Assembly (NCBI GenBank): GCA_045630965.1
Contig: JAZQTU010000030.1
Coordinates: 1 to 64,000 of the forward strand
DNA length: 64,000 bases
Direction: 5' to 3'
Source of the DNA: HGM04593 sp045630965
GTDB lineage: Bacteria > Bacteroidota > Bacteroidia > Bacteroidales > Bacteroidaceae
Part shown: positions 9,148 through 17,338 of the stretch, one piece after another
How the letters are laid out: each line of letters begins with the position of its first letter
Position numbering within the stretch: the first letter of the stretch is position 1
Made by a program: the position numbers and the translations under genes
Notes under the pieces: generated by a model
The model's database searches: none
Told to the model about the DNA's origin: nothing
The model's input: only the letters and a program-made list of their open reading frames with translations

Positions 9148-10125
9148 ATGAAATTAAGCATCATAGTCCCAGTTTATAATATAAGACATTACTTGCAGAG
9201 ATGCATTGAAAGCATACTGCAACAAACATACACCGACTATGAACTTATACTTGTCGATGATGGTTCAACAGATGGATGCGCAGCTATCTGCGATCGTTTT
9301 GCACAAGAATGTGACAAAGTAAAAGTCATCCACAAGAGAAACGGCGGATTGTCGTCGGCACGCAATGCCGGCATCGCCGTAGCAAGAGGAGAATACATTA
9401 CATTCGTCGATGGCGACGACACCATAGCTTCGGGAACATATTACTACAATATGCGCATCTTGCAATCAAATCCCGATATAGATATTTTGGAATTTCCTGT
9501 TATTTGGGATTACGAATCTCAAAAAAGCAAAATAATATCTTTCAAGCAAGAAAAAGTCTGTGGTTCCACAACAAACATCTTCAACGACTGGATAAGACGA
9601 AAAGGTTATGACCATATTTTTTCATGGAACAAGATCTACCGTGCCGAGATGTTTCTTTTTATACGTTTCCCCGAAGGAGAATTATATGAAGATATATACG
9701 CGACCCCGTTATTATACGAGAATGCATACAACGTATATTATTCCGATTGCGGCTTCTATTACTACTATAAACACCCCAACAGCATAACCACAAGCTATTC
9801 ATTCAAATCACAATATTTTTTATACAGGAACACATTGTCATTATACAAAAAGACCAATGACACATACCACATGTATGAAGAGGCAAAAGAATTACTCTTA
9901 AAAAGCCTTGACAGACTTATAGACCTTCACCGCTGCAGCGATGGAGAGAAGAACGACTATAAAAAAGCACGTGATTTGATGAAGAACGTAAAGCATATCA
10001 GTATCAGATCACTGTTCAGAATGAACATTCCAACAATAAGAAAAATAAAATTCATTATTTATTCATTGTTCGGTGTAAGAGCACATTGTTTCATTTTTTC
10101 AATGCTGAATAAGAAGCTTTGCTGA
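9148..10125 (+). CDS. family 2 glycosyltransferase
   Basis: GT-A glycosyltransferase for surface glycan assembly. The first 110 residues contain LSIIVPVYN, DDGSTDG, NGGLSSARNAG and the metal-binding VDGDD, all canonical for GT2. The 325-residue product has a tyrosine-rich central part and a hydrophobic, basic C-terminal tail. It is the first gene of a three-gene rightward operon: the next start is only 7 bp after its stop. Donor and acceptor cannot be deduced. Confidence 0.91.
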   Translation: MKLSIIVPVYNIRHYLQRCIESILQQTYTDYELILVDDGSTDGCAAICDRFAQECDKVKVIHKRNGGLSSARNAGIAVARGEYITFVDGDDTIASGTYYYNMRILQSNPDIDILEFPVIWDYESQKSKIISFKQEKVCGSTTNIFNDWIRRKGYDHIFSWNKIYRAEMFLFIRFPEGELYEDIYATPLLYENAYNVYYSDCGFYYYYKHPNSITTSYSFKSQYFLYRNTLSLYKKTNDTYHMYEEAKELLLKSLDRLIDLHRCSDGEKNDYKKARDLMKNVKHISIRSLFRMNIPTIRKIKFIIYSLFGVRAHCFIFSMLNKKLC

Positions 10126-10132
10126 CACTATC

Positions 10133-11125
10133 ATGTTTTTATCAATAATCATACCACATTACAATATCCCTCGCGAATTGTTCGAGCGCTGTCTAAAAAG
10201 CATCGCAACATCAGGTTTGGATTGCAACGAATATGAGATCATCATTATTGATGATGCGTCAGCAACCCCACCTACTTGGGCTACAACACTCGGTACAAAC
10301 ATCAAACTTATAATAAGCGAGCATACAGGCCCTGGAGGTTCACGCAACAAAGGCATTGAAACCGCACAAGGAGAATATATAATGTTCGTTGATGCCGACG
10401 ACCGCCTATTCAACAACGGCGAGATACAGCAATGTATCGACAAGATAAAAGCAGAAAGGCCACAAATCCTTCGTTATAAATATCTTATAGAACAAAGAAG
10501 GAAAACACAAAACCCTAAAGGAAGAAAAATAAAGTTCAGCAACACTATAAGCGGCGCATCCTTTATGAGAGACAAGAACCTCTCAGGGAGTCCATGCACC
10601 TATTTTTTCAGACGAGAACTCGTCATGAAGAAAAACATTAGATTTCCCGAAAACATATTCCATGAAGATGAAGAATTCAACACTATTCTTCACTATCACG
10701 CCCAGACACTCATAGAGAGTGATGCCACATTATACTGCTACTGCATTCGCAGTGGCTCTACCACCGCGAACAACTCCAAAGAATTTGAAGATAAACGTGT
10801 ATCAAACATTATACACATAATAGAAAGAATAAACAATTTCGCACGAGCAAACAAACAAACAAGCAACAGCATACAAACAAGAGCCATTACACACAAGCTT
10901 GACACATTAGTCGTTGATGCAATATTAAACATGATGTATGTAGGAATGAGGGCAGAGGAGATTAGAAAAATATGCCAAGAGAGGCTTACCCCCATTTCAT
11001 TATACCCTTTACGTAAAGCGAAATATTCACTTAAATACAGGATATTCCGTTGGTTTGCAAACAGCGCAATAGGTATGAGATTGTTACGTATATCAATACC
11101 ATCCAAAAAGCCAGCAAAGAGATGA
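10133..11125 (+). CDS. family 2 glycosyltransferase
   Basis: Second GT2 enzyme of the rightward glycan operon. It carries LSIIIPHYN at the N terminus, a shortened nucleotide-binding DDASAT, GPGGSRNKGIETAQGEY, and VDADD as the metal site. The C-terminal third is basic and unlike the neighbouring GT2, so it should use a different acceptor. Its TGA overlaps the ATG of the next gene (ATGA), implying translational coupling. Confidence 0.9.
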   Translation: MFLSIIIPHYNIPRELFERCLKSIATSGLDCNEYEIIIIDDASATPPTWATTLGTNIKLIISEHTGPGGSRNKGIETAQGEYIMFVDADDRLFNNGEIQQCIDKIKAERPQILRYKYLIEQRRKTQNPKGRKIKFSNTISGASFMRDKNLSGSPCTYFFRRELVMKKNIRFPENIFHEDEEFNTILHYHAQTLIESDATLYCYCIRSGSTTANNSKEFEDKRVSNIIHIIERINNFARANKQTSNSIQTRAITHKLDTLVVDAILNMMYVGMRAEEIRKICQERLTPISLYPLRKAKYSLKYRIFRWFANSAIGMRLLRISIPSKKPAKR

Positions 11126-12225
11126 AAATATTACTCATAGGAGAATACAGCAATGTACATTGGACACTAGCCGAAGGACTGCGCAGCCTTGGACACGAAG
11201 TATGCGTAGTAAGCAATGGCGATTTTTGGAAAAACTATAAACGCGACATCTCATTAACACGCACAACATATAGCAAACCAGAAGGCATCATATACTTATT
11301 AAAGGTTCTATCCTTATTACCCAAACTGCGAAATTACGACGTAGTACAACTGATAAACCCAATGTTTCTTGAGCTTAAAGCCGAGCTTATTGCACCGATA
11401 TACCATTTTCTTAAAAAACATAATAAGAAAGTTTTTCTGTGTGCACACGGCATGGACGCCTATTGGGTTGACGTATGCACAAAGACACCACATGTATTCA
11501 GATATTCCGATTTTAATATCGGCAACAAACCAATCGTAAACAGCTACACAATAGAACAGGAAAAAGATTGGAAAAACACCCCAAAGGCAAAACTAAACAA
11601 AGATATAGCCTATGATTGTAACGGCATCATTGCCGGCATGTACGAATACCACAAAGCATACATAGAGAAGCATTCCGAGAAACTCACATACATACCATTC
11701 CCTATAGAATGCGAAAACAAGAACAACATCAAATTCTATACAAACGACAGGAAATTAAGATTCTTTATCGGCATACAGAAAACACGAAGCATATACAAAG
11801 GAACAGACATAATGCTTCGTGCGTTAGAAAGAATACACAGAGAGTTTCCCAATGATTGCGAAATTCTAAAAGCAGAAAGTGTTCCTTTTGCAGAATACTC
11901 AAGAATGGTAAATGATTGCGACATTTTACTTGACCAATTATATGGCTATTCTCCTGGCATGAATGCCTTACTCGCCTTATCCAAGGGAAAAATTGTTGTT
12001 GGCGGAGCCGAAGAAGAGTGTTACCTGATACTCAACGAAAACCTATTACGCCCAATGGTCAACGTAATCCCAGACGAAGACGACGTCTATAACAAACTCA
12101 AATGGCTCATAGAAAACAAGGATAAAATAACCAGCATGCAACAAGAAAGCATATCCTTTATAAACAAGCATCACCACCCCAGCAAGGTAGCGCAAAAGCA
12201 TTTAGACTTTTGGAATAGCAAATAA
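11122..12225 (+). CDS. GT-B fold glycosyltransferase (family 4-like)
   Basis: Third gene of the rightward glycan operon. The N terminus MKILLIGEYSNVHWTLAEGL is the Rossmann strand and acceptor loop of GT-B enzymes. The C-terminal half has a nucleotide-sugar domain pattern: KTRSIYKGTD, AESVPFAEYSRMVNDCD, then YGYSPGMNALLALSKGK and an acidic EEE motif, as in family 1/4 transferases. An upstream extension to 11050 lies inside the preceding gene, and the ATG overlapping that gene's stop is the natural start. The length is 367 residues. The operon ends about 30 bp before a tRNA gene on the opposite strand. Confidence 0.82.
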   Translation: MKILLIGEYSNVHWTLAEGLRSLGHEVCVVSNGDFWKNYKRDISLTRTTYSKPEGIIYLLKVLSLLPKLRNYDVVQLINPMFLELKAELIAPIYHFLKKHNKKVFLCAHGMDAYWVDVCTKTPHVFRYSDFNIGNKPIVNSYTIEQEKDWKNTPKAKLNKDIAYDCNGIIAGMYEYHKAYIEKHSEKLTYIPFPIECENKNNIKFYTNDRKLRFFIGIQKTRSIYKGTDIMLRALERIHREFPNDCEILKAESVPFAEYSRMVNDCDILLDQLYGYSPGMNALLALSKGKIVVGGAEEECYLILNENLLRPMVNVIPDEDDVYNKLKWLIENKDKITSMQQESISFINKHHHPSKVAQKHLDFWNSK

Positions 12226-12256
12226 AAAAATAGAACCTAAAAGGTCCTAACTGAGG

Positions 12257-12328
12257 TAGCGCCTACGGGAATCGAACCCGTCTTCCATGCGTGAGAGGCA
12301 TGTGTCCTAGCCGATAGACGAAAGCGCC
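12257..12328 (-). tRNA. tRNA-Glu (CTC anticodon), copy 1
   Basis: A 72-nt cloverleaf on the minus strand. The anticodon arm is CATGC-CTCTCAC-GCATG, placing CTC at 34-36 (GAG codons). The T arm is ACGGG-TTCGATT-CCCGT and the acceptor GGCGCTT/AGGCGCT has two G-U pairs. CCA is not encoded. It is the last gene of a Ser-Glu-Glu tRNA operon and identical to the next copy. Confidence 0.95.
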
Positions 12329-12350
12329 ATAAAAGCATTACATAAAAAAG

Positions 12351-12422
12351 TAGCGCCTACGGGAATCGAACCCGTCTTCCATGCGTGAGAGGCATGTGTC
12401 CTAGCCGATAGACGAAAGCGCC
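12351..12422 (-). tRNA. tRNA-Glu (CTC anticodon), copy 2
   Basis: Identical in sequence to the copy at 12257-12328, separated from it by 22 nt. It has the same anticodon loop CTCTCAC and the same acceptor and T arms. Confidence 0.95.
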
Positions 12423-12437
12423 ATTTGCAAAAATAAG

Positions 12438-12524
12438 CGGAAGCTGGGGGATTCGAACCCCCGGTACGGTAACCCGTACGGCAGTTTAGCAAACTGCTGG
12501 TTTCAGCCACTCACCCAAACTTCC
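12438..12524 (-). tRNA. tRNA-Ser (GCT anticodon)
   Basis: An 87-nt tRNA with a long variable arm as expected for serine. The anticodon arm is GCAGT-TTGCTAA-ACTGC, placing GCT at 34-36 (AGC/AGU codons). The acceptor GGAAGTT/AGCTTCC has one G-U pair and a G discriminator. It is first in the three-gene tRNA operon, 15 nt upstream of tRNA-Glu copy 2. Confidence 0.95.
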
Positions 12525-12556
12525 ATTTGTATAGCCTACGCCCTTATTTTGCGTTG

Positions 12557-12564
12557 CAAAGGTA
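12557..12564 (-). promoter_or_regulatory. -7 box (TACCTTTG) for the tRNA-Ser/Glu/Glu operon
   Basis: Minus-strand TACCTTTG fits TAnnTTTG. A TTG element lies 19 bp upstream (complement of 12584-12586), the normal -33/-7 spacing. The same TACCTTTG octamer precedes the initiator tRNA at 21647-21654. Confidence 0.7.
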
Positions 12565-12705
12565 GAACTATTCATTGGATTACGCAAGCATTAACCTAAT
12601 TATTTTTCAAAAAAATAGAAAACTCCGCTGCAAAACCCTAAGTTTACATCATTATATTAGTAAATAAGAGGTAAATTGACTACTTTTACAGAAACAAATA
12701 ACTTT

Positions 12706-13650
12706 ATGCCTGTAGAAATAGCAAGATACAACAGTTCTGACAAGGAGTGCTGGGACAACTTTGTCAAATCATCAAGAAATGGAACATTTCTGTTCATGCG
12801 CGACTACATGGACTACCATGCTGACCGTTTTGAGGACTGTTCATTGATGATATACATTAATAAAGAGTTGTGCGCACTATTACCGGCAAACATAGACAAG
12901 AAGGAACATCGTATTGTATCACATGGAGGACTCACATACGGCGGATTGCTTCTGAACGACAATATGGGTGCAGAAGATGTATTATGCATATTCAATTCCG
13001 TTCTGAATTATTTCAAGGAGAACAGTGATTGTAAGACTTTCATATACAAACCAGTACCTCACATATACCACAGATACCCTTGCGAAGAAGAGCTGTACGC
13101 ACTATTCAGACATAATGCAAAACTCACAGAGCGCAAGATATCATCAACCATCAGGTTGAAAAATGCATTACCGTTCAAGGGAAGGCGAAAACTTACATCT
13201 GCAATGAAAAGTCGTCTGAATATCGTCGAAGACAACAATTTCCGGGACTTTTGGAATATTTTGACAAACAGGCTCAGAAGCAGACACCAGACATCACCGG
13301 TACACACTCTCGAAGAAATCGAACTATTACATAGCCGTTTCCCTGAAAATATAAAACTTATAAGAGTCACCGACAACAACGAGGATACATTGGGCGGAAT
13401 AGTTTTATACATGATGAAGAATGTTGTACATGTACAGTATACTGGCACAACAGACGAAGGCCGAAGAATCGGCGTTTTGGATTACCTGTACAGCGAACTA
13501 ATAAAAGAGCGGCTTAAAGGATTTGAATACCTCGATTTCGGTATATCAACAGAACAGGACGGAACAATACTCAACACAGGACTCATTTCCCAAAAGGAAG
13601 GATTAGGAGGCCGAGGAACAATTTACGACACTTATGAATTGAACATATAA
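12706..13650 (+). CDS. FemAB/GNAT-like acyl transferase family protein
   Basis: Cytoplasmic protein of about 314 residues resembling the FemAB/GNAT-type aminoacyl or acyl transferases found near glycan loci. Seen in the sequence: GTFLFMRDYMDYH near the N terminus, a SHGGLTYGGLLL segment (about residues 75-86), and a C-terminal acetyltransferase-like core with GGIVLYMMKNVVHVQYTGT and LDFGIST. The frame opens with a TTG at 12676, but the ATG at 12706 (MPVEIARY) is the better start. Acceptor is unknown; a role in modifying a glycan or lipid-linked sugar is inference from family habit only. It ends in a strong hairpin shared with guaD. Confidence 0.6.
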   Translation: MPVEIARYNSSDKECWDNFVKSSRNGTFLFMRDYMDYHADRFEDCSLMIYINKELCALLPANIDKKEHRIVSHGGLTYGGLLLNDNMGAEDVLCIFNSVLNYFKENSDCKTFIYKPVPHIYHRYPCEEELYALFRHNAKLTERKISSTIRLKNALPFKGRRKLTSAMKSRLNIVEDNNFRDFWNILTNRLRSRHQTSPVHTLEEIELLHSRFPENIKLIRVTDNNEDTLGGIVLYMMKNVVHVQYTGTTDEGRRIGVLDYLYSELIKERLKGFEYLDFGISTEQDGTILNTGLISQKEGLGGRGTIYDTYELNI

Positions 13651-13682
13651 GATAAATGCGGGCCTTTGAGCCCGCATTTATC
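13651..13682. terminator. bidirectional terminator, convergent genes
   Basis: Perfect 13-bp inverted repeat (13651-13663 and 13670-13682, GATAAATGCGGGC and its complement) with a 6-nt loop. It begins directly after the stop of the plus-strand gene and ends 2 bp before the guaD stop, serving both directions. Confidence 0.85.
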
Positions 13683-13683
13683 T

Positions 13684-14151
13684 TTAATATTTCACCTTGT
13701 CATCTTTACTCTGCCACATATTGAATGGCATCAAAGCCTCATCGTGCAGAATATTCTCCATTGGTTTTTTACGTTCAGCAGGCGCCAATTCAAGTTCACG
13801 GTAAATGAACGAATCGTCAAAATCAACAGCTGCTGCATCATATTGGTTTGCGCCGTAATATATTTTGTCTATATGCGCCCAGTATATAGCACCAAGACAC
13901 ATAGGGCAAGGTTCACATGAGGTATACAACACACACCCACTCAAGTCAAATGTACCGAGCCTTGTACATGCAGCACGTATTGCAGAAACTTCGGCATGAG
14001 CAGTCGGGTCATTGTTTGCCGTAACCCTATTGACACCAGTTGCGACAACTTCACCATTCTTTACAACCACAGCACCAAACGGACCTCCACTATTCTTTAT
14101 ATTCTCTACGGCAAGAGATATTGCCTTACGCATAAAATCCTCGTGTCCCAT
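13684..14151 (-). CDS. guaD: guanine deaminase (cytidine deaminase-fold)
   Basis: Converts guanine to xanthine plus ammonia in purine salvage or catabolism. The 155 residues align closely by eye with Bacillus subtilis GuaD. The shared features are GGPFGAVVVKNGE, NDPTAHAEV (zinc ligand H52, catalytic E54), TSCEPCPMC (zinc ligands C82 and C85), GAIYWA, and the GuaD-type C terminus with DDSFIYRE, which tRNA adenosine deaminases lack. It is cytoplasmic. It is downstream of nadC in the same direction but 220 bp away, so it is probably transcribed separately. Confidence 0.92.
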   Translation of the reverse strand: MGHEDFMRKAISLAVENIKNSGGPFGAVVVKNGEVVATGVNRVTANNDPTAHAEVSAIRAACTRLGTFDLSGCVLYTSCEPCPMCLGAIYWAHIDKIYYGANQYDAAAVDFDDSFIYRELELAPAERKKPMENILHDEALMPFNMWQSKDDKVKY

Positions 14152-14208
14152 AACATTCTATTTTATACATTAATAACAAGAAAAAAGAAACAAGGTTCTT
14201 ATATAAAC

Positions 14209-14234
14209 GTGCGACTAAAAAAAACTAGTCGCAC
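14209..14234. repeat. inverted repeat of unknown role, guaD-nadC gap
   Basis: Perfect 9-bp arms GTGCGACTA/TAGTCGCAC around an A-rich loop. No clear T-run follows on either strand, so it is not a convincing terminator. It immediately precedes the small open frame at 14238. Confidence 0.5.
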
Positions 14235-14237
14235 ATT

Positions 14238-14387
14238 ATGAAAATGAGGATGAATAAAAAGATGAAGTTCAAGGCTTACAAAGCCCGAAAACACCGCAGT
14301 TTACTTGGAGTAAATGAGGAATTTGAGGGCAGGTATAACGCAGAAATTCACTTTTTAGTCTTTCTAATAATTACTGTACAGCTTTAA
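14238..14387 (+). other. possible small ORF (49 aa) or structured repeat element
   Basis: An ATG-initiated frame of 49 codons, too short for standard ORF calling, with 17 bp of antisense overlap into the nadC 3' end. The product is strongly basic at the N terminus (KMKFKAYKARKHRS), has GVNEEFEGRY in the middle and a hydrophobic end (FLVFLIITVQL). The DNA also contains two small perfect hairpins, GGCTT-ACA-AAGCC and TTTACT-TGG-AGTAAA, so the conserved object may be the nucleic acid rather than a protein. No promoter or family is recognised. Confidence 0.35.
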
Positions 14388-15222
14388 AACTCATATCCAA
14401 TCCCTTGACAGAGTGTGTCAAAGCACCGACAGAGATATAATCAACACCACAAAGAGCATAATCGCGCAATGTATCAAAAGTGATACCACCAGACGATTCT
14501 GTTTCAAAGCGTCCGGCAACCATTTCAACAGCCTTGCGTGTCTTTTCAGTATCGAAATTATCGAACATAATTCGTTGTACACCACCCATGTCAAGAACCT
14601 TCTGAAGATCCTCAAGAGTACGCACCTCAACTTCAATCTTCAAGTCCTTTCCACACTCCTTGCAATACTCTTTGGCGCGCGAAACAGCCTGCTCGATACC
14701 GCCGGCAAAATCAACATGGTTATCCTTGATAAGAATCATGTCGAACAAACCAATTCTGTGGTTCACACCACCACCAATGCGTACAGCCTCCTTCTCCATG
14801 ATACGCATACCCGGTGTCGTCTTACGTGTATCAAGAACACGGGTGTTTGTACCCTCAAGCTGACGCACGTATTTGCGGGTCATTGTCGCAATACCACTCA
14901 TGCGCTGCATAACATTGAGCATTAGACGTTCTGTCTGCAACAAAGAACGCACACTGCCAGTCACATACATGGCAATATCGCCTTTCTTGACCTCTGCACC
15001 GTCCTCAATGAGAACTTGCACTTGCAAATCCTTGTCGAAACGTGCAAAAATTCTCTTGGCCATTTCAATACCAGCAATCACACCATCCTCCTTTATAAGC
15101 AACATATTCTTTCCCATTGCATCAGCAGGAATTGTAGAAAGAGTTGTGTGGTCACCATCACCTATATCCTCGGCAAAAGCCAAATCAATAAGCTTATCGA
15201 TAAGTTCATCCTTTACATTCAT
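14371..15222 (-). CDS. nadC: nicotinate-nucleotide diphosphorylase (carboxylating), quinolinate phosphoribosyltransferase
   Basis: Makes nicotinate mononucleotide from quinolinate and PRPP, the third step of de novo NAD synthesis, in the cytoplasm. The 283 residues match the family. Visible: EDIGDGDHTT at the N terminus, the substrate-binding TRKTTPGMR segment, HRIGLFDMILIKDNH, the TIM-barrel acidic segments IEVEVRTLE and IMFDNF, and the ESSGGI and YISVGALTHS phosphate loops. No nadA or nadB lies nearby. It is transcribed divergently from rlmH with a promoter at 15252-15259. Confidence 0.96.
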   Translation of the reverse strand: MNVKDELIDKLIDLAFAEDIGDGDHTTLSTIPADAMGKNMLLIKEDGVIAGIEMAKRIFARFDKDLQVQVLIEDGAEVKKGDIAMYVTGSVRSLLQTERLMLNVMQRMSGIATMTRKYVRQLEGTNTRVLDTRKTTPGMRIMEKEAVRIGGGVNHRIGLFDMILIKDNHVDFAGGIEQAVSRAKEYCKECGKDLKIEVEVRTLEDLQKVLDMGGVQRIMFDNFDTEKTRKAVEMVAGRFETESSGGITFDTLRDYALCGVDYISVGALTHSVKGLDMSFKAVQ

Positions 15223-15251
15223 ATCAATAGATTTTTATTAACTATTTTGTG

Positions 15252-15259
15252 CGAAGATA
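15252..15259 (-). promoter_or_regulatory. -7 box (TATCTTCG) for nadC
   Basis: Minus-strand TATCTTCG, the TTCG variant of the -7 motif, is 30 bp upstream of nadC and back to back with the rlmH promoter. Confidence 0.6.
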
Positions 15260-15303
15260 TACAAATATTATTATCGGAGCAAAGAAGAGAGATAAATTTA
15301 TAG

Positions 15304-15311
15304 TATCTTCG
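15304..15311 (+). promoter_or_regulatory. -7 box (TATCTTCG) for rlmH
   Basis: Same octamer as the nadC promoter on the opposite strand, 24 bp upstream of the chosen rlmH ATG. It rules out the upstream alternative start near 15311. Confidence 0.6.
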
Positions 15312-15334
15312 TGACGTATTACACTTTAGAAGGC

Positions 15335-15808
15335 ATGAAGATTACACTACTCGTCGTTGGACGCACCGTTGACAACAATATAATAGCAGGAATAAAAGAT
15401 TACACACAGCGCGTAGGCCATTTTGTTCAGTTCGACATGGAGGTTATCCCTGAACTCAAGAATGCAAAAAAACTCAGCGAGGCACAGCAGAAGGAGATGG
15501 AAGGGGAGCTAATACTAAAATCAATTGCACCCGGCGACCGCGTTGTATTGCTTGACGAAGGCGGAAAAGAGTTCCGTTCAACAGAGTTTGCATCATGGAT
15601 TGAGCACAAGCAGAACATATCAACCAAGCGTCTTGTGTTCATTGTAGGAGGACCTTACGGTTTTTCACAGAAAGTATATGAAGCAGCACACGAAAAACTT
15701 TCATTGTCAAAAATGACATTCTCTCACCAGATGATACGACTTCTGTTCATTGAGCAGCTATACAGAGCATACACTATCATAAACCACCTGCCCTACCACC
15801 ACGAATAA
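15335..15808 (+). CDS. rlmH: 23S rRNA pseudouridine-1915 N3-methyltransferase RlmH
   Basis: SPOUT-class methyltransferase that methylates pseudouridine 1915 in helix 69 of 23S rRNA on assembled ribosomes. From MKITLLVVG the product is 157 residues, exactly family size. Visible: LDEGGKEFRS, the SAM-knot segment VFIVGGPYGFS, and the C-terminal LSLSKMTFSHQMIRLLFIEQLYRAYTI with HLPYHHE. The frame opens 8 codons earlier, but that part overlaps the promoter. It converges on a lipoprotein gene 13 bp away without an obvious terminator. Confidence 0.96.
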   Translation: MKITLLVVGRTVDNNIIAGIKDYTQRVGHFVQFDMEVIPELKNAKKLSEAQQKEMEGELILKSIAPGDRVVLLDEGGKEFRSTEFASWIEHKQNISTKRLVFIVGGPYGFSQKVYEAAHEKLSLSKMTFSHQMIRLLFIEQLYRAYTIINHLPYHHE

Positions 15809-15821
15809 ACTATCGTGTAGC

Positions 15822-17270
15822 CTACTCCCCATCCTCAATAGGGCGGAACACATAACAACCGGCATCGACATTCCCTGCTTCACGCACCATTCCGTCAAGA
15901 TCATACACTAGTGTATCAATGTATGTATCCGAAGCTATTCCGCGTGCAGTAGACCCCTCTGTCAAGTGAAAGTCATAATCAAATGCCTCGTTGTCTATCT
16001 TTACAAAATGTTCCTTTGCAAAAGGAGATACATCATAATTGTCATATACGACATTCACAAAACAACTGTCCTGGGTATCAACAGTATTTATCAAAGAATT
16101 TTCAAAACAGTAGTTTATAGCATTGGGAACAGTATCGCCATAAACAGTAAGATAGCCCATAATTTCATCCTCTTTAGTTCCGGCAATTATACAATTACGG
16201 AATGCAGCTCCATACAAAGGCATAGGTTCGCCGTCCAGATTGTTGTACAACGCAAGTGCAACATCACGCTGTTTCCACACATAGAAGTTTGCAATGGTAC
16301 AATGTACAAACGACACATTACCTCCTACAACCTTTACACAATTACCCTGCGCATTGGCTATAAGAGAGTTTTCCACACTGACGCGTGCCGCATAAGTTTC
16401 AAGACCATTCCCTGTAAAATTCTGCAGTTTTGAAGATTTTACAACGAGCCTTTGAACTGTCGTATCACCAATTTCTACCTTTACCCCGAATTCTCCACTG
16501 TGGATGTCACAGTGTTCTATTACATTACCATTGCTTGTGGAAGAGAATACCACACCGCCCCATTTTCCAGGTACTCGGTCGTAAGGGAGATAATCGAAAA
16601 GATTGTCAGTTCTATCACCACGGAAAACCACCGGCGCCCCATATTCGCCCTTGGCATTCAACGTACCGTCAACTTTCAGGAATGCACCGTCATGGAAATA
16701 CATGGTGACATCAGGTTCTATACCAAGCGTAACACCCGGCTTCACATACAGACTGTCATACACAACATAATGACCGGCCGGTATCACCGAGTCACAGACA
16801 ATACTGTCGCCATACATAAAAATCACATCCCTGCCATGGGCTGTCAGCATAAGTTTCTGCACCACTCCGCTTTCAAGAGTAAAAAGAAGAGAATCCTTGA
16901 CCAAAAGAGGTCCTTCAAGACCATTCCTATCAAGCTTTACCGAAGCCAACACAAAAAGACTGTCCTTTGCCCGCACTTCGAGGTCACGCATTTGATTACC
17001 GTACTGACCATCCACAATCACGCTAAAACCGGACGCTCCACCACTTGCCAGACGAACGTCGCTGATACGCAGGACATTCTTGTTCCTGTTATACACCACT
17101 ACACCTGCCGACGGAGAAATACGGTCGGTAAATAGAGTGTCAAAAGAGATTGTATCGGCTGAAAACTCCAATCTCAATGAAGGGGAAGAAGAAAAGCCGG
17201 TATCCTCGTTGCATGCAACGAGGAATACCGACATCAATATCATAATCAAGGTCAAAACCTGTTTTCTCAT
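15822..17270 (-). CDS. beta-helix lipoprotein of unknown function
   Basis: Predicted lipoprotein: a basic start, a hydrophobic segment and lipobox FLVAC with the lipidated Cys at residue 20, then a Ser-rich linker. The central region (about 180-400) has the short repeating pattern of a right-handed parallel beta-helix, for example WGGVVFSSTSNGNVIEHCDIHSG, VENSLIANAQGN and FRNCIIAG, resembling pectate-lyase-type folds. The C terminus has an AGCYVF segment. No catalytic residues can be assigned. It probably sits in the outer membrane or on the surface; binding or processing of a glycan is only a guess. Length is 482 residues. Confidence 0.7.
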   Translation of the reverse strand: MRKQVLTLIMILMSVFLVACNEDTGFSSSPSLRLEFSADTISFDTLFTDRISPSAGVVVYNRNKNVLRISDVRLASGGASGFSVIVDGQYGNQMRDLEVRAKDSLFVLASVKLDRNGLEGPLLVKDSLLFTLESGVVQKLMLTAHGRDVIFMYGDSIVCDSVIPAGHYVVYDSLYVKPGVTLGIEPDVTMYFHDGAFLKVDGTLNAKGEYGAPVVFRGDRTDNLFDYLPYDRVPGKWGGVVFSSTSNGNVIEHCDIHSGEFGVKVEIGDTTVQRLVVKSSKLQNFTGNGLETYAARVSVENSLIANAQGNCVKVVGGNVSFVHCTIANFYVWKQRDVALALYNNLDGEPMPLYGAAFRNCIIAGTKEDEIMGYLTVYGDTVPNAINYCFENSLINTVDTQDSCFVNVVYDNYDVSPFAKEHFVKIDNEAFDYDFHLTEGSTARGIASDTYIDTLVYDLDGMVREAGNVDAGCYVFRPIEDGE

Positions 17271-17338
17271 CGCGCGTACATATATTTATATATATAACGG
17301 CAAAAAAACACATTTATTGCAAATGGTCAGACAGCGTT

